Source of the DNA: Verrucomicrobiota bacterium
GTDB taxonomy: Bacteria; Verrucomicrobiota; Verrucomicrobiia; Limisphaerales; UBA1096
Assembly (NCBI GenBank): GCA_003972865.1
Contig: QOAX01000209.1
Location: 1 to 12,198 of the forward strand
Reading direction: 5' to 3'
Length of the DNA: 12,198 bases
Below the pieces are notes generated by a model, which was not told the DNA's origin, did no database searches, and saw only the letters and a list, made by a program, of their open reading frames with translations. The position numbers were made by a program, and so were the translations under genes. Numbering within the stretch: position 1 is the stretch's first letter; every line of letters begins with the position of its first letter. This document shows, piece after piece, positions 1 to 7,713 of the stretch.

Positions 1-1274
1 GTCGCACCGCGCGCTTCGCTGTATTTGGTGCCGAGCTTGAACACGTGCCCGACCTCGATGGCGCGGCGAATCTTCAGCGGCTGACCGGTCTCGACGCACA
101 ACTCGCCGGCCTGAACCTTGCGTAGATTCGCCCACTCGCCGACCGTGATGTCGCGCTCGATGTTGACGTTGCGCAAGTGGTGGCCGTCGTCGTTCGCGCC
201 GGTGACCATGCCGGAACCGCCGCGCAAAACCTCGTCGACGTAAACCGGGATGCCCTCGACACCGACCGCGCCCAGGCTGCCAGGGTGCGCGCCAAGCGCC
301 TTGACGATCTCGGCATCGCCCGCCGCTCGAAACGTCGCCGTGCCCAGCGCGCCGCCCAGCTTCGCCTCCTCGAGCTGGTCGTCGCCGCGCAGCAGCACGA
401 TCACCGGCTTGTCGTCCGCGATGTAAACGAGCGTCTTGATTTGCCGCTCCGCCGCGATGTCGAAGCTCTTGGCCAGATCCTCGATCGTCTTCACGCCGGG
501 CGTCTCGAATTTCTCCGCAACGCCGCAGTCATCCGTCGGCGTGGCAGCGGCCGGGCCTTGGCTGGCCGCCTTCTCGATGTTTGCCGCGTAGTCGCCGCTC
601 TCGCAGTACACCACCTCGTTTTCGCCGGTCTCGGCCGGCACCATGAACTCGTGCGAGTGCGTGCCGCCCATGACGCCGGTGTCAGCCTGCACGGGGATGG
701 CATGCAGACCGCAGCGCTCAAAAATCCGCGCATAAGCGTCGTACATCCGCTGATAACTGGCGTTGGCCGACTCGTCATCGGCATCGAAGCTGTACGCGTC
801 CTTCATGATGAATTCCTTGGCGCGCATGAGGCCGAAGCGCGGGCGGATCTCGTCACGGAACTTGGTCTGGATCTGGTAAAAATTGACCGGGAACTGGCGG
901 TAGGAGTTGAACTCATCAGCAACAAGCGTGGTGATGACCTCCTCGTGTGTCGGGCCGAGCACCCACTCTTTTTGGGCGCGATCCTTCACGTGAAAGAGCA
1001 CTTCCTTCGCCGTCTCGAGCCGGCCGCTCTTGGCCCAGATGGCGGGCGGTTGCAGCGCCGGCATGAACACCTCCAGCGCCCCGGCGCGGTTCATCTCCTC
1101 GCGAACGATGTTCTCAACCTTCCTGAGCGCCCGCAGGCCAAGCGGCAGAAACGTGTACAGCCCACCGGTGAGCTTTCGCACTAGGCCGGCGCGCAGCAGC
1201 AGCTTGTGGGAGACGATCTCCGCCTCGGCAGGCGACTCCTTCATTGTCGGGATAAATGTCTGGGACCAGCGCAT
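1..1274 (-). CDS. proS: Proline--tRNA ligase, 3' end outside the window
   Basis: This cytoplasmic class II aminoacyl-tRNA synthetase joins proline to tRNA-Pro. I translated the minus strand from the ATG at 1274-1272; it stays open to the window edge, giving 424 residues of an enzyme usually about 570 long in bacteria. It begins MRWSQTFIPTMKESPAEAE, typical of bacterial ProS. LGPTHEEVITT follows near residue 105, and the class II motif 2 region FRDEIRPRFGLMRAKEFIMK lies at about 137-156. From about residue 225 the sequence enters the editing (INS) insertion of bacterial-type ProS. Motif 3 and the anticodon-binding domain would lie beyond the edge. I see no clear Shine-Dalgarno sequence before the ATG, but no better start exists. 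The fumarylacetoacetate hydrolase family gene is 86 bases upstream on the same strand; the gap holds two palindromes. Family assignment is firm. Confidence 0.95.
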   Translation of the reverse strand, partial: MRWSQTFIPTMKESPAEAEIVSHKLLLRAGLVRKLTGGLYTFLPLGLRALRKVENIVREEMNRAGALEVFMPALQPPAIWAKSGRLETAKEVLFHVKDRAQKEWVLGPTHEEVITTLVADEFNSYRQFPVNFYQIQTKFRDEIRPRFGLMRAKEFIMKDAYSFDADDESANASYQRMYDAYARIFERCGLHAIPVQADTGVMGGTHSHEFMVPAETGENEVVYCESGDYAANIEKAASQGPAAATPTDDCGVAEKFETPGVKTIEDLAKSFDIAAERQIKTLVYIADDKPVIVLLRGDDQLEEAKLGGALGTATFRAAGDAEIVKALGAHPGSLGAVGVEGIPVYVDEVLRGGSGMVTGANDDGHHLRNVNIERDITVGEWANLRKVQAGELCVETGQPLKIRRAIEVGHVFKLGTKYSEARGA

Positions 1275-1291
1275 GTGCAAAGATGGAATCC

Positions 1292-1318
1292 GCCGACCGG
1301 TCGGCCGGCGCTTAAGCG
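1292..1318. repeat. Two adjacent perfect palindromes upstream of proS
   Basis: GCCGACCGGTCGGC (1292-1305) and CGCTTAAGCG (1309-1318) are both perfect palindromes, three bases apart. They sit between the end of the fumarylacetoacetate hydrolase family gene and the proS start. No T-run follows on either strand, so a standard intrinsic terminator is not supported. They could be a protein-binding site or an RNA hairpin in the proS leader. Function is unknown. Confidence 0.4.
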
Positions 1319-1360
1319 AACAGGAAAAACCGGGGGAAGTCGAACCGAAACGGTGGCCGT

Positions 1361-2116
1361 CTACTTGACGGTGTTGACCAGCGGCGCCAGGCCCTGGATG
1401 CGCACCTCGAGAGTGTCATCAGACTCGATCGGGCCGATGCCGGACGGCGTGCCGGTGAGGATGATGTCGCCGGGCAGCAGAGTCATGTTCGTCGAGATGA
1501 AGCTGACCAGTTCCGAACAACTGAAGATCATCTGGGACGTGGATGAGTTCTGGCAAAGCTGCCCGTTCTTGAACAACTGGATCGTCAGGCAATCGGGGTC
1601 GATCTTCGTCTCGATGTGCGGGCCAAGCGGCGTGAAGGTGTCGAACGACTTGGCCCGCGCCCATTGGCTCTCGGCATTCTGGATCGTCCGGTCGGTGATG
1701 TCCTGTGCCGCCGTGTAGCCGAGGATATACCGGCTGGCCGCCTTGGGGGTGACGTTGCGGATGCTGCGACCGATTACGATGGCCAACTCGGCCTCGTAGT
1801 CGGTTCGGTGCTTCTCGAACGGGATTTCGATTTTCCCGCCGTCGGGCAGGATCGACTTGGGGGATTTCAGCCAGAAAAGCGGCGTCTTGGGAATCTCGAG
1901 GCCGGACTCAGCGGCGTGATCGGTGTAGTTGAGCCCCACGGCAATGATCTTCGAAGGCTGAACCGGAACGAGCGTCCGAAACCCTTTTTTTGGAATCGGC
2001 GTCTTTTGGAAGGATGGCGCGCCAAAAATATCGCCCTTTAGCTTGTACAGATCCCCCTCCTCGACTTTGGCGTAAAATATATTGTCCCCTTTTTGGAAAA
2101 GGCCGATTGCTGCCAT
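1361..2116 (-). CDS. Fumarylacetoacetate hydrolase family protein
   Basis: This 251-residue protein has the FAH fold and should be a metal-dependent cytoplasmic hydrolase, decarboxylase or isomerase acting on a 2-oxo or 1,3-dicarbonyl acid. The linker GLNYTDHAAE (61-70) opens the catalytic domain. The metal ligands are visible as DYEAELAIVIG (E108 and E110) and as D139 in GYTAAQDIT. The E110-to-D139 spacing of 29 residues matches FAHD1-type enzymes. GDIILTGTPSGIG (216-228) is the C-terminal family signature. The first 50 or so residues form the small N-terminal domain of 2-hydroxyhepta-2,4-diene-1,7-dioate isomerase-like members. The substrate cannot be told from sequence, since the family includes oxaloacetate decarboxylases, acylpyruvases and HpcE-type isomerases, and no aromatic-degradation genes are nearby. 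Start is ATG at 2116, 57 bases after the inactive M16 gene on the same strand. Confidence 0.92.
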   Translation of the reverse strand: MAAIGLFQKGDNIFYAKVEEGDLYKLKGDIFGAPSFQKTPIPKKGFRTLVPVQPSKIIAVGLNYTDHAAESGLEIPKTPLFWLKSPKSILPDGGKIEIPFEKHRTDYEAELAIVIGRSIRNVTPKAASRYILGYTAAQDITDRTIQNAESQWARAKSFDTFTPLGPHIETKIDPDCLTIQLFKNGQLCQNSSTSQMIFSCSELVSFISTNMTLLPGDIILTGTPSGIGPIESDDTLEVRIQGLAPLVNTVK

Positions 2117-2160
2117 GTTGCCCGTTTGTTAGCAGGCAAATCAGGCTGATGCAAGAAAAA

Positions 2161-2175
2161 AGGCGGTTTTGGCCT
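2161..2175 (-). terminator. Possible weak terminator after the M16 pair
   Basis: On the minus strand AGGC and GCCT can pair around a seven-base loop, and the run TTTTTT follows at 2161-2156. The proximal stem base overlaps the M16 stop codon region (2174-2176). Four base pairs is short for an intrinsic terminator, so this may only attenuate transcription into the next gene. Confidence 0.3.
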
Positions 2176-3667
2176 ATTTTAAGGGCTTCATTGTCAATGG
2201 GTCGCGCATCGGCAGCTCTTTCACCCCGCCCTTGGCCAAGCGGCCCAGCTTTACCGGATGATCCGGATGCCCTTTCAAAATCTCCCCCTTTTGGCCGACG
2301 ATCAGGATGATCACTTGGCCAAGCCGTAGCCTCCGCCTGGCCACACGCTGCACTGCGGCGATGTTCACCGCCTCGATGTTGTCGCGGTATTTCGCCCAGT
2401 AATCCGGCTGCCTGGCGTAGCGGCCGATCATTTCGTCGCCGGCAAACGCCGAGACCACCTGCGCCGGCGAGGCGAAGTTGTTCGGGAACGTGTCGATGAA
2501 CGACTTTTTCGCCGTGAGCAGTTCCTCCGCAGTCACCGGCTCCCGGCTGATCCGCTCGATCTCCTCGAGCACGATCGACGTCGCGTAGGCGACCGTTCGC
2601 GACTTGGATTGGAATCCGGCGCGGAACACCACCGGGTAATACGACCCCCCGGGAAACGCCGAACGCGCCGAGTACGCCAGGCCCTCGTCCGAGCGCACGC
2701 GGTTGGTGATGCGCGACGTGAAGCCGCCGCCGCCGAGCACATCGTTCATCACCTGGATCGCGTGGTAGTCCGGGTCGTCCCAGCGGATGCCCGGCAGCAT
2801 GATCGACACGCGGCCCTGGTTCACGTCCTTGTTGACAATGTACACACCCGACTTTCCGTACTCCCGTTCCTGCGGCACCGGCGGCGTTTTTTTGCCGGGG
2901 TGCGGCCAGGCGTCGAACACGCCGTCGAGGCGCTTGAGCATCGCGTCGCGGTCGAAGTCCCCGCTCACCGATACGATGAAATTCCGTGGATGCACCCACT
3001 CGTGGTGAAACGCCAAAAGATCCTCCCGGCGGATGTTCTCGAGCGACGCGGCTGTCGTGTGGCGGTTGAACCAAAAGTCCTCGCCGTACGCGAGGAAGTT
3101 GCGCTCGCGCGACTCGATGTTTCTTGAGTCGTCATTGCGCTGCTTGAGCCCCTGCAGCGCCTGCGTCTTCCGCAGCGCCAGCTTGTCCTCCTGAAAACTC
3201 GGTGCGGCCAGCACGGCTCGCAAGATTTCAAAGCCGCGGTCGGCGTCCTTGGACAACAGGTTCAGGCTCACGCTGCCGCTCAACCCCCCGAAACTACTCG
3301 AGAGCCTTGCCGCGAGAAACTCCAGTTCCTCGTCCAGTTCATCCGCCGGCGAGGACGGAATGCCGCCGCGCGCCATCAGGTAGCCGGTCAGGCCGGCCAA
3401 GCCCTCCTTGCCTTTCGGGTCGAGATAGCTGCCGCCGCGGGTGTTCACCGACAGGTCGATCAGCGGCCGTTCGCGGTCGGGATAAATGTAAACAACCGCC
3501 CCTGATTCCAGCTCCACGCGATAGTCGGCTGGGTTCGGCGCATCATAAACCAGCGGTAGGAACTTCAACTTCTCCGGTCGATCCGGAATCTCCTGCGCTT
3601 GGCCAAGCGTCAGTCCAAACACCACAACCAAGCCCAGCGCCACGTTCTGTTTCATCGATAAATTCAT
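2174..3667 (-). CDS. M16 family peptidase-like protein lacking the zinc site (non-catalytic partner)
   Basis: This 497-residue protein of the pitrilysin/M16 family is probably the non-catalytic half of a two-chain protease with the gene just upstream. A signal peptide is visible: hydrophobic residues 8-22, with probable cleavage near GQA-QEIP, so it should act in the periplasm. Where active members have HxxEH, it reads GLAGLTGYLMARGG (89-102); G92, G95 and Y96 replace His, Glu and His, so it cannot bind zinc in the usual way. It keeps the substrate-gripping R/Y motif RSDEGLAY (R325 and Y332) after a glycine-rich loop LGGGGFTSRI. The start is ATG at 3667; AAGGA lies nine bases upstream, and only 16 bases separate it from the partner's stop, so the two are surely co-transcribed. 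The second ATG at residue 5 is an alternative start. Two CTTGGCCAAG palindromes fall in its 3' part and one in its signal peptide. Confidence 0.92.
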   Translation of the reverse strand: MNLSMKQNVALGLVVVFGLTLGQAQEIPDRPEKLKFLPLVYDAPNPADYRVELESGAVVYIYPDRERPLIDLSVNTRGGSYLDPKGKEGLAGLTGYLMARGGIPSSPADELDEELEFLAARLSSSFGGLSGSVSLNLLSKDADRGFEILRAVLAAPSFQEDKLALRKTQALQGLKQRNDDSRNIESRERNFLAYGEDFWFNRHTTAASLENIRREDLLAFHHEWVHPRNFIVSVSGDFDRDAMLKRLDGVFDAWPHPGKKTPPVPQEREYGKSGVYIVNKDVNQGRVSIMLPGIRWDDPDYHAIQVMNDVLGGGGFTSRITNRVRSDEGLAYSARSAFPGGSYYPVVFRAGFQSKSRTVAYATSIVLEEIERISREPVTAEELLTAKKSFIDTFPNNFASPAQVVSAFAGDEMIGRYARQPDYWAKYRDNIEAVNIAAVQRVARRRLRLGQVIILIVGQKGEILKGHPDHPVKLGRLAKGGVKELPMRDPLTMKPLK

Positions 3668-3683
3668 CTTTGTTGTTCCTTGA

Positions 3684-5453
3684 TTATTTGCTCAACTCGG
3701 CGATTCGCTCCGCCACTTTCACCATGATGATTTTCATCAGGCCCTGCTGCCTGCCGTCCGCCTGGCCAAGCTGGGCCTCCATCGCCTGCAACTGTTGCTT
3801 CAACCGCTCAAGGTTTGTCTCCGACTTGATCTGGTTGGAGATGCGGCGTACGTTCGCCAGCTGCTCCGCGCTCAAGCCTGCCAGCGCAGGATCGTCCAGC
3901 GGTTTCGTCCCGGCCTTTCGCGTGTAGGTCGCCACGGTGCGGTTTTCCTTCGTGAGATATTTTTCGGCCACGCGCCGGACGTCCTCCGCGGTGACCTCGA
4001 GGATGCTCGGGATTTCGGTGTTGATCGATTTCCAGTCGCCGGTGCCCTCGTACTGGATCAACTGCACCAGCAGATGAAAGTTCGACGAGGTTCGGCGCAC
4101 GGCCATTGCGGCGAAATTGTTTTTCACCTTCTGCAACTCCCGCGGGGATACCGGCTCATTTTTCAGCCGCTCGACCTCCGCGTAAATGGCCGCCTCGACG
4201 TCGCCCGGTGTTTTCGGTTCCTTCGCTTCGCCGCCAATGTTGAACATGCCGGCGTACTTGCGGGCCATTTGGCGGGCGTAGGCCGATGTCGCCACCTCGT
4301 CGCCGAGCACGAGCGCCTTGTGCAACCGGCCGGAGCGCCCGGACAGCACCGCCGCCAGCACCTCCAGCGCGTGGGCGTCGGGATGCCCCGCTGCCGGCGT
4401 GTGCCACAGGATGTCCACCTGTGGATTGGCCTCCGCCTCGGCGTTCATTCGCTTCTCAACTATCTGCGGCATTTCCTCCGTGACGACCCCGGGCGGATTG
4501 CGTTTGCCGCGCGGGATGCGCTCGAAGTAGCGCTCGCAGAGCCTGGCCGCCTCGTCGGCCTTGAAGTCGCCAACCAAAATGAGCGTGATGTTTTGCGGCG
4601 CGTAATGGAGTGCATAAAACTCGTCGGCCTGCGCCTTGGTGATGGCGGGGATGTCCGACGGCCAACCGATCACCGGCCAGCCGTACGGGTGAGACTCCCA
4701 AAAAAGCGCCTCGAGCGATTCCTGGAATTTGCCGAGCGGCGTGGATTCGATGCGCATGCGCCGCTCCTCGAACACCACGTCGCGCTCGGCGTAAAACTCA
4801 CGGAACACCGGCCGCAGCAGCCGCTCCGACTCCATCCACGCCCAAAGCTCGAGCTTGTTCGCCGGCACGGTGATGAAGTAGCCGGTCATGTCGTTGGAGG
4901 TGAAGGCGTTCATGCCGGACGCGCCGGCGGTGGTATACACTCGGTCGAACTCGTTCTTGACGAGCACCTCGCGCTGCGCGGCGATCAGTTCCCTGAACTC
5001 ATCCTCAAGTTCGCGGTAACGCTCGGTCTTGTTTTCCGGCTTGGCCATGTCGTCGATCTCGCCGCGCCGCAGGGCCAGTCGCATCTTGGCCTCCTCCCGG
5101 CGCATGGCGTCACGCACTTGCTCTTGTTGCTCAATGATCTCGGCGTCGCGCCTGGCATCGCTCGTGCCGATGGTCGGCGTGCCCTTGAACATCATGTGCT
5201 CGAAGAGATGCGCAATGCCGGTGATGCCGGGCCGCTCGTTGACGCTGCCAACGCGCGCCACCCAGCCGCCGGCGATGGCGGGCGAGTGGTGCCGCTCAAT
5301 CATGAGCAGTTTCATGCCGTTGGAGAGCGTGCGCTCCTGGACCGGGACTTGTTGCGCCTGGCCAGGTGCCAAGCCGGCCAGGGTGATCGCCAGGCCAAGC
5401 GCTTGGCCAAGCGCCCAGCGGCGGGAACGTTGAATACTTGTTTTCGAGTTCAC
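3684..5453 (-). CDS. M16 family zinc metallopeptidase (insulinase/pitrilysin-like, active chain)
   Basis: This 589-residue zinc endopeptidase is predicted to be exported and to degrade peptides or misfolded proteins in the periplasm. It starts at GTG (5453). A signal peptide follows: RSRRW at 9-13, a hydrophobic stretch, and a likely cleavage after GQA near residue 33. The inverted zinc motif HLFEH is at 82-86. The downstream acidic ligand is in ERDVVFEERRMR, where E230 aligns with insulin-degrading enzyme E189 and E223 with E182. Between them lies an extra charged segment at about 98-168 (rich in E, R and Q, probably helical or coiled coil), which doubles the usual spacing; this insert occurs in one bacterial M16 subfamily. 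YTTAGASGMNAFTSNDMTGY (173-192) is typical family sequence. The GTG has no obvious Shine-Dalgarno sequence, but the signal peptide supports it. The companion inactive chain follows after 16 bases. Confidence 0.94.
   Translation of the reverse strand: MNSKTSIQRSRRWALGQALGLAITLAGLAPGQAQQVPVQERTLSNGMKLLMIERHHSPAIAGGWVARVGSVNERPGITGIAHLFEHMMFKGTPTIGTSDARRDAEIIEQQEQVRDAMRREEAKMRLALRRGEIDDMAKPENKTERYRELEDEFRELIAAQREVLVKNEFDRVYTTAGASGMNAFTSNDMTGYFITVPANKLELWAWMESERLLRPVFREFYAERDVVFEERRMRIESTPLGKFQESLEALFWESHPYGWPVIGWPSDIPAITKAQADEFYALHYAPQNITLILVGDFKADEAARLCERYFERIPRGKRNPPGVVTEEMPQIVEKRMNAEAEANPQVDILWHTPAAGHPDAHALEVLAAVLSGRSGRLHKALVLGDEVATSAYARQMARKYAGMFNIGGEAKEPKTPGDVEAAIYAEVERLKNEPVSPRELQKVKNNFAAMAVRRTSSNFHLLVQLIQYEGTGDWKSINTEIPSILEVTAEDVRRVAEKYLTKENRTVATYTRKAGTKPLDDPALAGLSAEQLANVRRISNQIKSETNLERLKQQLQAMEAQLGQADGRQQGLMKIIMVKVAERIAELSK
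5395..5413. repeat. 19-base composite palindrome, copy A (inverted relative to 11026-11044)
   Basis: CCAAGCGCTTGGCCAAGCG contains the palindrome CTTGGCCAAG (5402-5411) overlapping the palindrome CCAAGCGCTTGG (5395-5406). The same 19 bases appear in reverse complement at 11026-11044. This copy lies in the signal-peptide codons of the active M16 gene and reads Ala-Leu-Gly-Gln-Ala-Leu-Gly there. Confidence 0.75.
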
Positions 5454-5496
5454 TGTTAAAATGGGTACGGAATGATAACGGGCTGCTCCCGGCGGA

Positions 5497-5595
5497 TCAA
5501 TCCGCGGCGTGGATGTGATCGACTTCGAGGCTGCAGTAGGGACAAAAATAGATGCCGCGTTTCTGTTCTTCCTCGTCCAGCTTGGCTTGGTTCAC
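5497..5595 (-). CDS. CPYC microprotein, 32 residues, function unknown
   Basis: I found this small frame by reading the 200-base gap between the membrane protein and the active M16 gene. It starts at GTG (5595), the only plausible start after an in-frame TAA, and ends at TGA (5497). The product begins MNQAKLDEEEQKRGI and continues YFCPYCSLEVDHIHAAD. The CPYC pair (residues 18 and 21) plus His27 and His29 could make a small metal site, like half a zinc ribbon, or a redox pair. Third codon positions are mostly G or C, as in neighbouring genes. The ribosome site is weak (CGGA a few bases upstream). It lies 59 bases after the membrane protein and 43 bases before the M16 gene, on the same strand. 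I do not recognise the family. It could instead be the remnant of a longer gene. Confidence 0.5.
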   Translation of the reverse strand: MNQAKLDEEEQKRGIYFCPYCSLEVDHIHAAD

Positions 5596-5654
5596 GGCAT
5601 CCGTTGCCCAACACGATTAGCCGCCAAAAGCATTGGCCAATCAATCCCAATCCC

Positions 5655-6347
5655 TCAGTTCGCGGCCGCATCCGGGATGCCGAAAACCGTCAAGCCAAGT
5701 GCGATCAGCAAAATCCCGAACCCCAGCCGAAACCAGCCCTTGGCCGCGAGCCGGCCCGGCTTGGCCAGCATCCACTCGATCATGTCGCGCATGCGCCACG
5801 GCGAAATCACCCACCACATGCACATGAAAATGATGGCGTACGCCCAGACAGTGAATACGAGTCGCCACTCCGACATGTGCGCCTCCGGCGCGGCCAGCAT
5901 GTAATCGCGCTGTGTGTCGAGCATCAACTTGGCCAGGAGCAGCATGAAAACCGCAAGACCGCGCACCGCCAAAAAGTCCCGAAGAAAAATGCACGAGCCG
6001 ACCCCCACCGCACCGAAGCCGATGTAAAACCAATGCTTGATTTCACGGTAGTCCGCCATGTCCTCGATCTTGATGTTCCAGAGAAACCAGGCGGTGGCGG
6101 CAAGCATCAGCACATAGCCGGGCGCATTGGCGCGGGGGAACGCCCGCAACGCTTGGCCAACGTCCGCCGGCTTGGCCAAGGTGTAGCCGGCTACCGCGAC
6201 CAAAAACACACCAAGCACAATCGACAAATTGGCCAGGCTCACCTGGCTGTTCATCTTGATGCCGATATAGAGAAACATGCCGACAAACACTAACAGGAAA
6301 CCGAACAGCGGCATCGACGCCGGCGACTCTTTGCTTTGCTCGTTCAC
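5655..6347 (-). CDS. Multi-pass inner-membrane protein, unknown function
   Basis: I do not recognise this 230-residue protein. It has about seven hydrophobic helices, at roughly 13-30, 38-57, 77-91, 106-122, 126-143, 163-182 and 205-223, with a short polar N-terminus (MNEQSKESPAS) before the first. The loops carry many charged and aromatic residues (IKIEDMADYREIKHW, 92-106; ISPWRMRDMIEWML, 181-194), and the rather polar helices include the pair WW at 178-179. There is no ATPase, transporter or kinase motif. It starts at GTG (6347), three bases after the miaB stop codon, so translation is probably coupled to miaB. The linkage might reflect only operon packing. CTTGGCCAAG at 6171-6180 encodes the Leu-Ala-Lys at about 57-59, and several one-base variants of it lie elsewhere in the gene. 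Confidence 0.8.
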   Translation of the reverse strand: MNEQSKESPASMPLFGFLLVFVGMFLYIGIKMNSQVSLANLSIVLGVFLVAVAGYTLAKPADVGQALRAFPRANAPGYVLMLAATAWFLWNIKIEDMADYREIKHWFYIGFGAVGVGSCIFLRDFLAVRGLAVFMLLLAKLMLDTQRDYMLAAPEAHMSEWRLVFTVWAYAIIFMCMWWVISPWRMRDMIEWMLAKPGRLAAKGWFRLGFGILLIALGLTVFGIPDAAAN

Positions 6348-6350
6348 GGG

Positions 6351-7709
6351 TCAGTGCAAATTCACGATGGCCGGATCGCCGTACAGGGTGAACGAGCCGT
6401 TTCGTGTGATTTTCAAATCCACCAGCTGGCCCCGGAAACGCTCGCCACCGTCGAATACCACGATTTTGTTGCAGCGCGTGCGGCCCTCCATCCGCGCGGC
6501 GTTGCGGCGGCTTGGCCCCTCAACGAGAACCTCCACCGTTTTGCCAACAAACTGCGCGTACCGCCTGGCCCCCATCTCGTCAATCGCCGCGAGCAGTGAG
6601 GCGTGCCGCTGCTCGATCAACTCCCTGGGAAGTTGGTTCTCCATCGCGGCCGCCGGCGTGTCGCGGCGCGTGGAGTACTTGAAAACAAACGCATTGTCGA
6701 ACTGCACCTCGCGGCAGAGCGAAACCGTTGCCTCGAACTCCTCCTCCGTCTCGCCGGGAAACCCGACGATGATGTCGGTCGTGATGCCGACGCCCGGCTT
6801 GACGGCGCGCAGCCTGCCGACGATCTCCAAAAATCGCTCGCGCGTGTAGCCCCGGTGCATGCGCTTGAGCATCGCGTCGCTTCCGCTTTGCACCGGGATG
6901 TGTGCGCTCTCGCAGAGCTTGGCCAAGCGCCCGTACGCCTCAACCAAGTCGTCGCCGTATCCCTTGGGGTGCGGCGAGGTGAAGCGGATGCGATCCAGCC
7001 CGTCGATCCCGTGCACCGCCTCGATCAACTGCACGAACGCCGACTTGCCGTCCCTCTCGCCGATCTCGCGGCGGCCGTAGCTCGTAACGATCTGCCCGAG
7101 CAGCGTCACCTCGCGCACGCCCCGATCCACGAGGTCTCGGCACTCGCTGACGATGTCGTCGATCGACCGGCTCCGCTCGCGGCCGCGTGTGTACGGCACG
7201 ATGCAAAAGGTGCAAAACTGGTTGCAGCCCTGCATGATGCTGACGAACGACGTGACCGACTTCTTGTCACTCACGCCATCGAGCAGATGCTCGCGGATCG
7301 TCGCCTCGCTTCCCTTCTCCTCGCCGGTATCGACCACTCCCTCGGCGCGACCGGCCAGCAGGTCGCCGATGTGATCGGCCGTGCGGTGAAATTTCTGCGT
7401 GCCGACCACGAGATCCACGTCCGGCAGTCGGTCGATCAGCTCCCGCCCGCGGCTCTGCGCCATGCAGCCCATGAAGCCCAGCACCGCCTTGCGGTTTTTC
7501 GAGCGCAACTGCGACGCGACATGGTTCATTTTGCCGAGCGCCTTCTGCTCGGCGGCATCGCGCACGCTGCACGTGTTGAGCAAAATGACATCCGCCGTCA
7601 GCGCATCCGCCGTCATGCTGTAGCCCTTGGCCACCAACTGCGCCGCGACTGCCTCGGAGTCGCGCTCGTTCATCTGGCAACCGTACGTTTTTATGAAGAC
7701 ACTCGGCAT
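6351..7709 (-). CDS. miaB: tRNA-2-methylthio-N6-dimethylallyladenosine synthase
   Basis: MiaB is a radical-SAM methylthiotransferase that adds a methylthio group to N6-isopentenyl-adenosine at tRNA position 37. With the ATG at 7709 as start it has 452 residues, the usual size. The N-terminal UPF0004 domain carries three cluster cysteines: C11 in KTYGCQMN, C47 in LLNTCSVRD and C82 in GFMGCMAQ. The radical-SAM cysteines are C162, C166 and C169 in GCNQFCTFCIVPYTRGRE. The C-terminal TRAM domain spans about 385-450. One oddity is LLGQIVTSYG at 203-212, where MiaB proteins normally have GQNVNSYG, so two conserved asparagines are lost. A GTG at 7727 would add six residues. I prefer the ATG because GGTGA ends seven bases before it, within a tandem heptamer. 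It sits between apt (25 bases upstream) and the membrane protein (3 bases downstream). Confidence 0.95.
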   Translation of the reverse strand: MPSVFIKTYGCQMNERDSEAVAAQLVAKGYSMTADALTADVILLNTCSVRDAAEQKALGKMNHVASQLRSKNRKAVLGFMGCMAQSRGRELIDRLPDVDLVVGTQKFHRTADHIGDLLAGRAEGVVDTGEEKGSEATIREHLLDGVSDKKSVTSFVSIMQGCNQFCTFCIVPYTRGRERSRSIDDIVSECRDLVDRGVREVTLLGQIVTSYGRREIGERDGKSAFVQLIEAVHGIDGLDRIRFTSPHPKGYGDDLVEAYGRLAKLCESAHIPVQSGSDAMLKRMHRGYTRERFLEIVGRLRAVKPGVGITTDIIVGFPGETEEEFEATVSLCREVQFDNAFVFKYSTRRDTPAAAMENQLPRELIEQRHASLLAAIDEMGARRYAQFVGKTVEVLVEGPSRRNAARMEGRTRCNKIVVFDGGERFRGQLVDLKITRNGSFTLYGDPAIVNLH

Positions 7710-7713
7710 CCGC

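Noticed and set aside
177..1184. Plus-strand 335-codon frame at the left end
   Set aside because: It is antisense to proS, whose minus-strand translation matches the family throughout.
3795..5459. A 554-codon open frame on the plus strand opposite the active M16 gene
   Set aside because: It is antisense to a clearly recognisable peptidase. Its translation is Arg-, His- and Leu-rich with no family motif. Long antisense frames are common in GC-rich coding DNA.
5491..5508. Inverted repeat GCGGAT/ATCCGC at the microprotein stop as a terminator
   Set aside because: The loop is only two bases and no T-run follows, so a terminator is not supported.
5456..5671. A 71-codon minus-strand frame overlapping the microprotein region
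   Set aside because: Arg- and Pro-rich composition; it overlaps the CPYC frame, which has better codon bias and a recognisable Cys pair.
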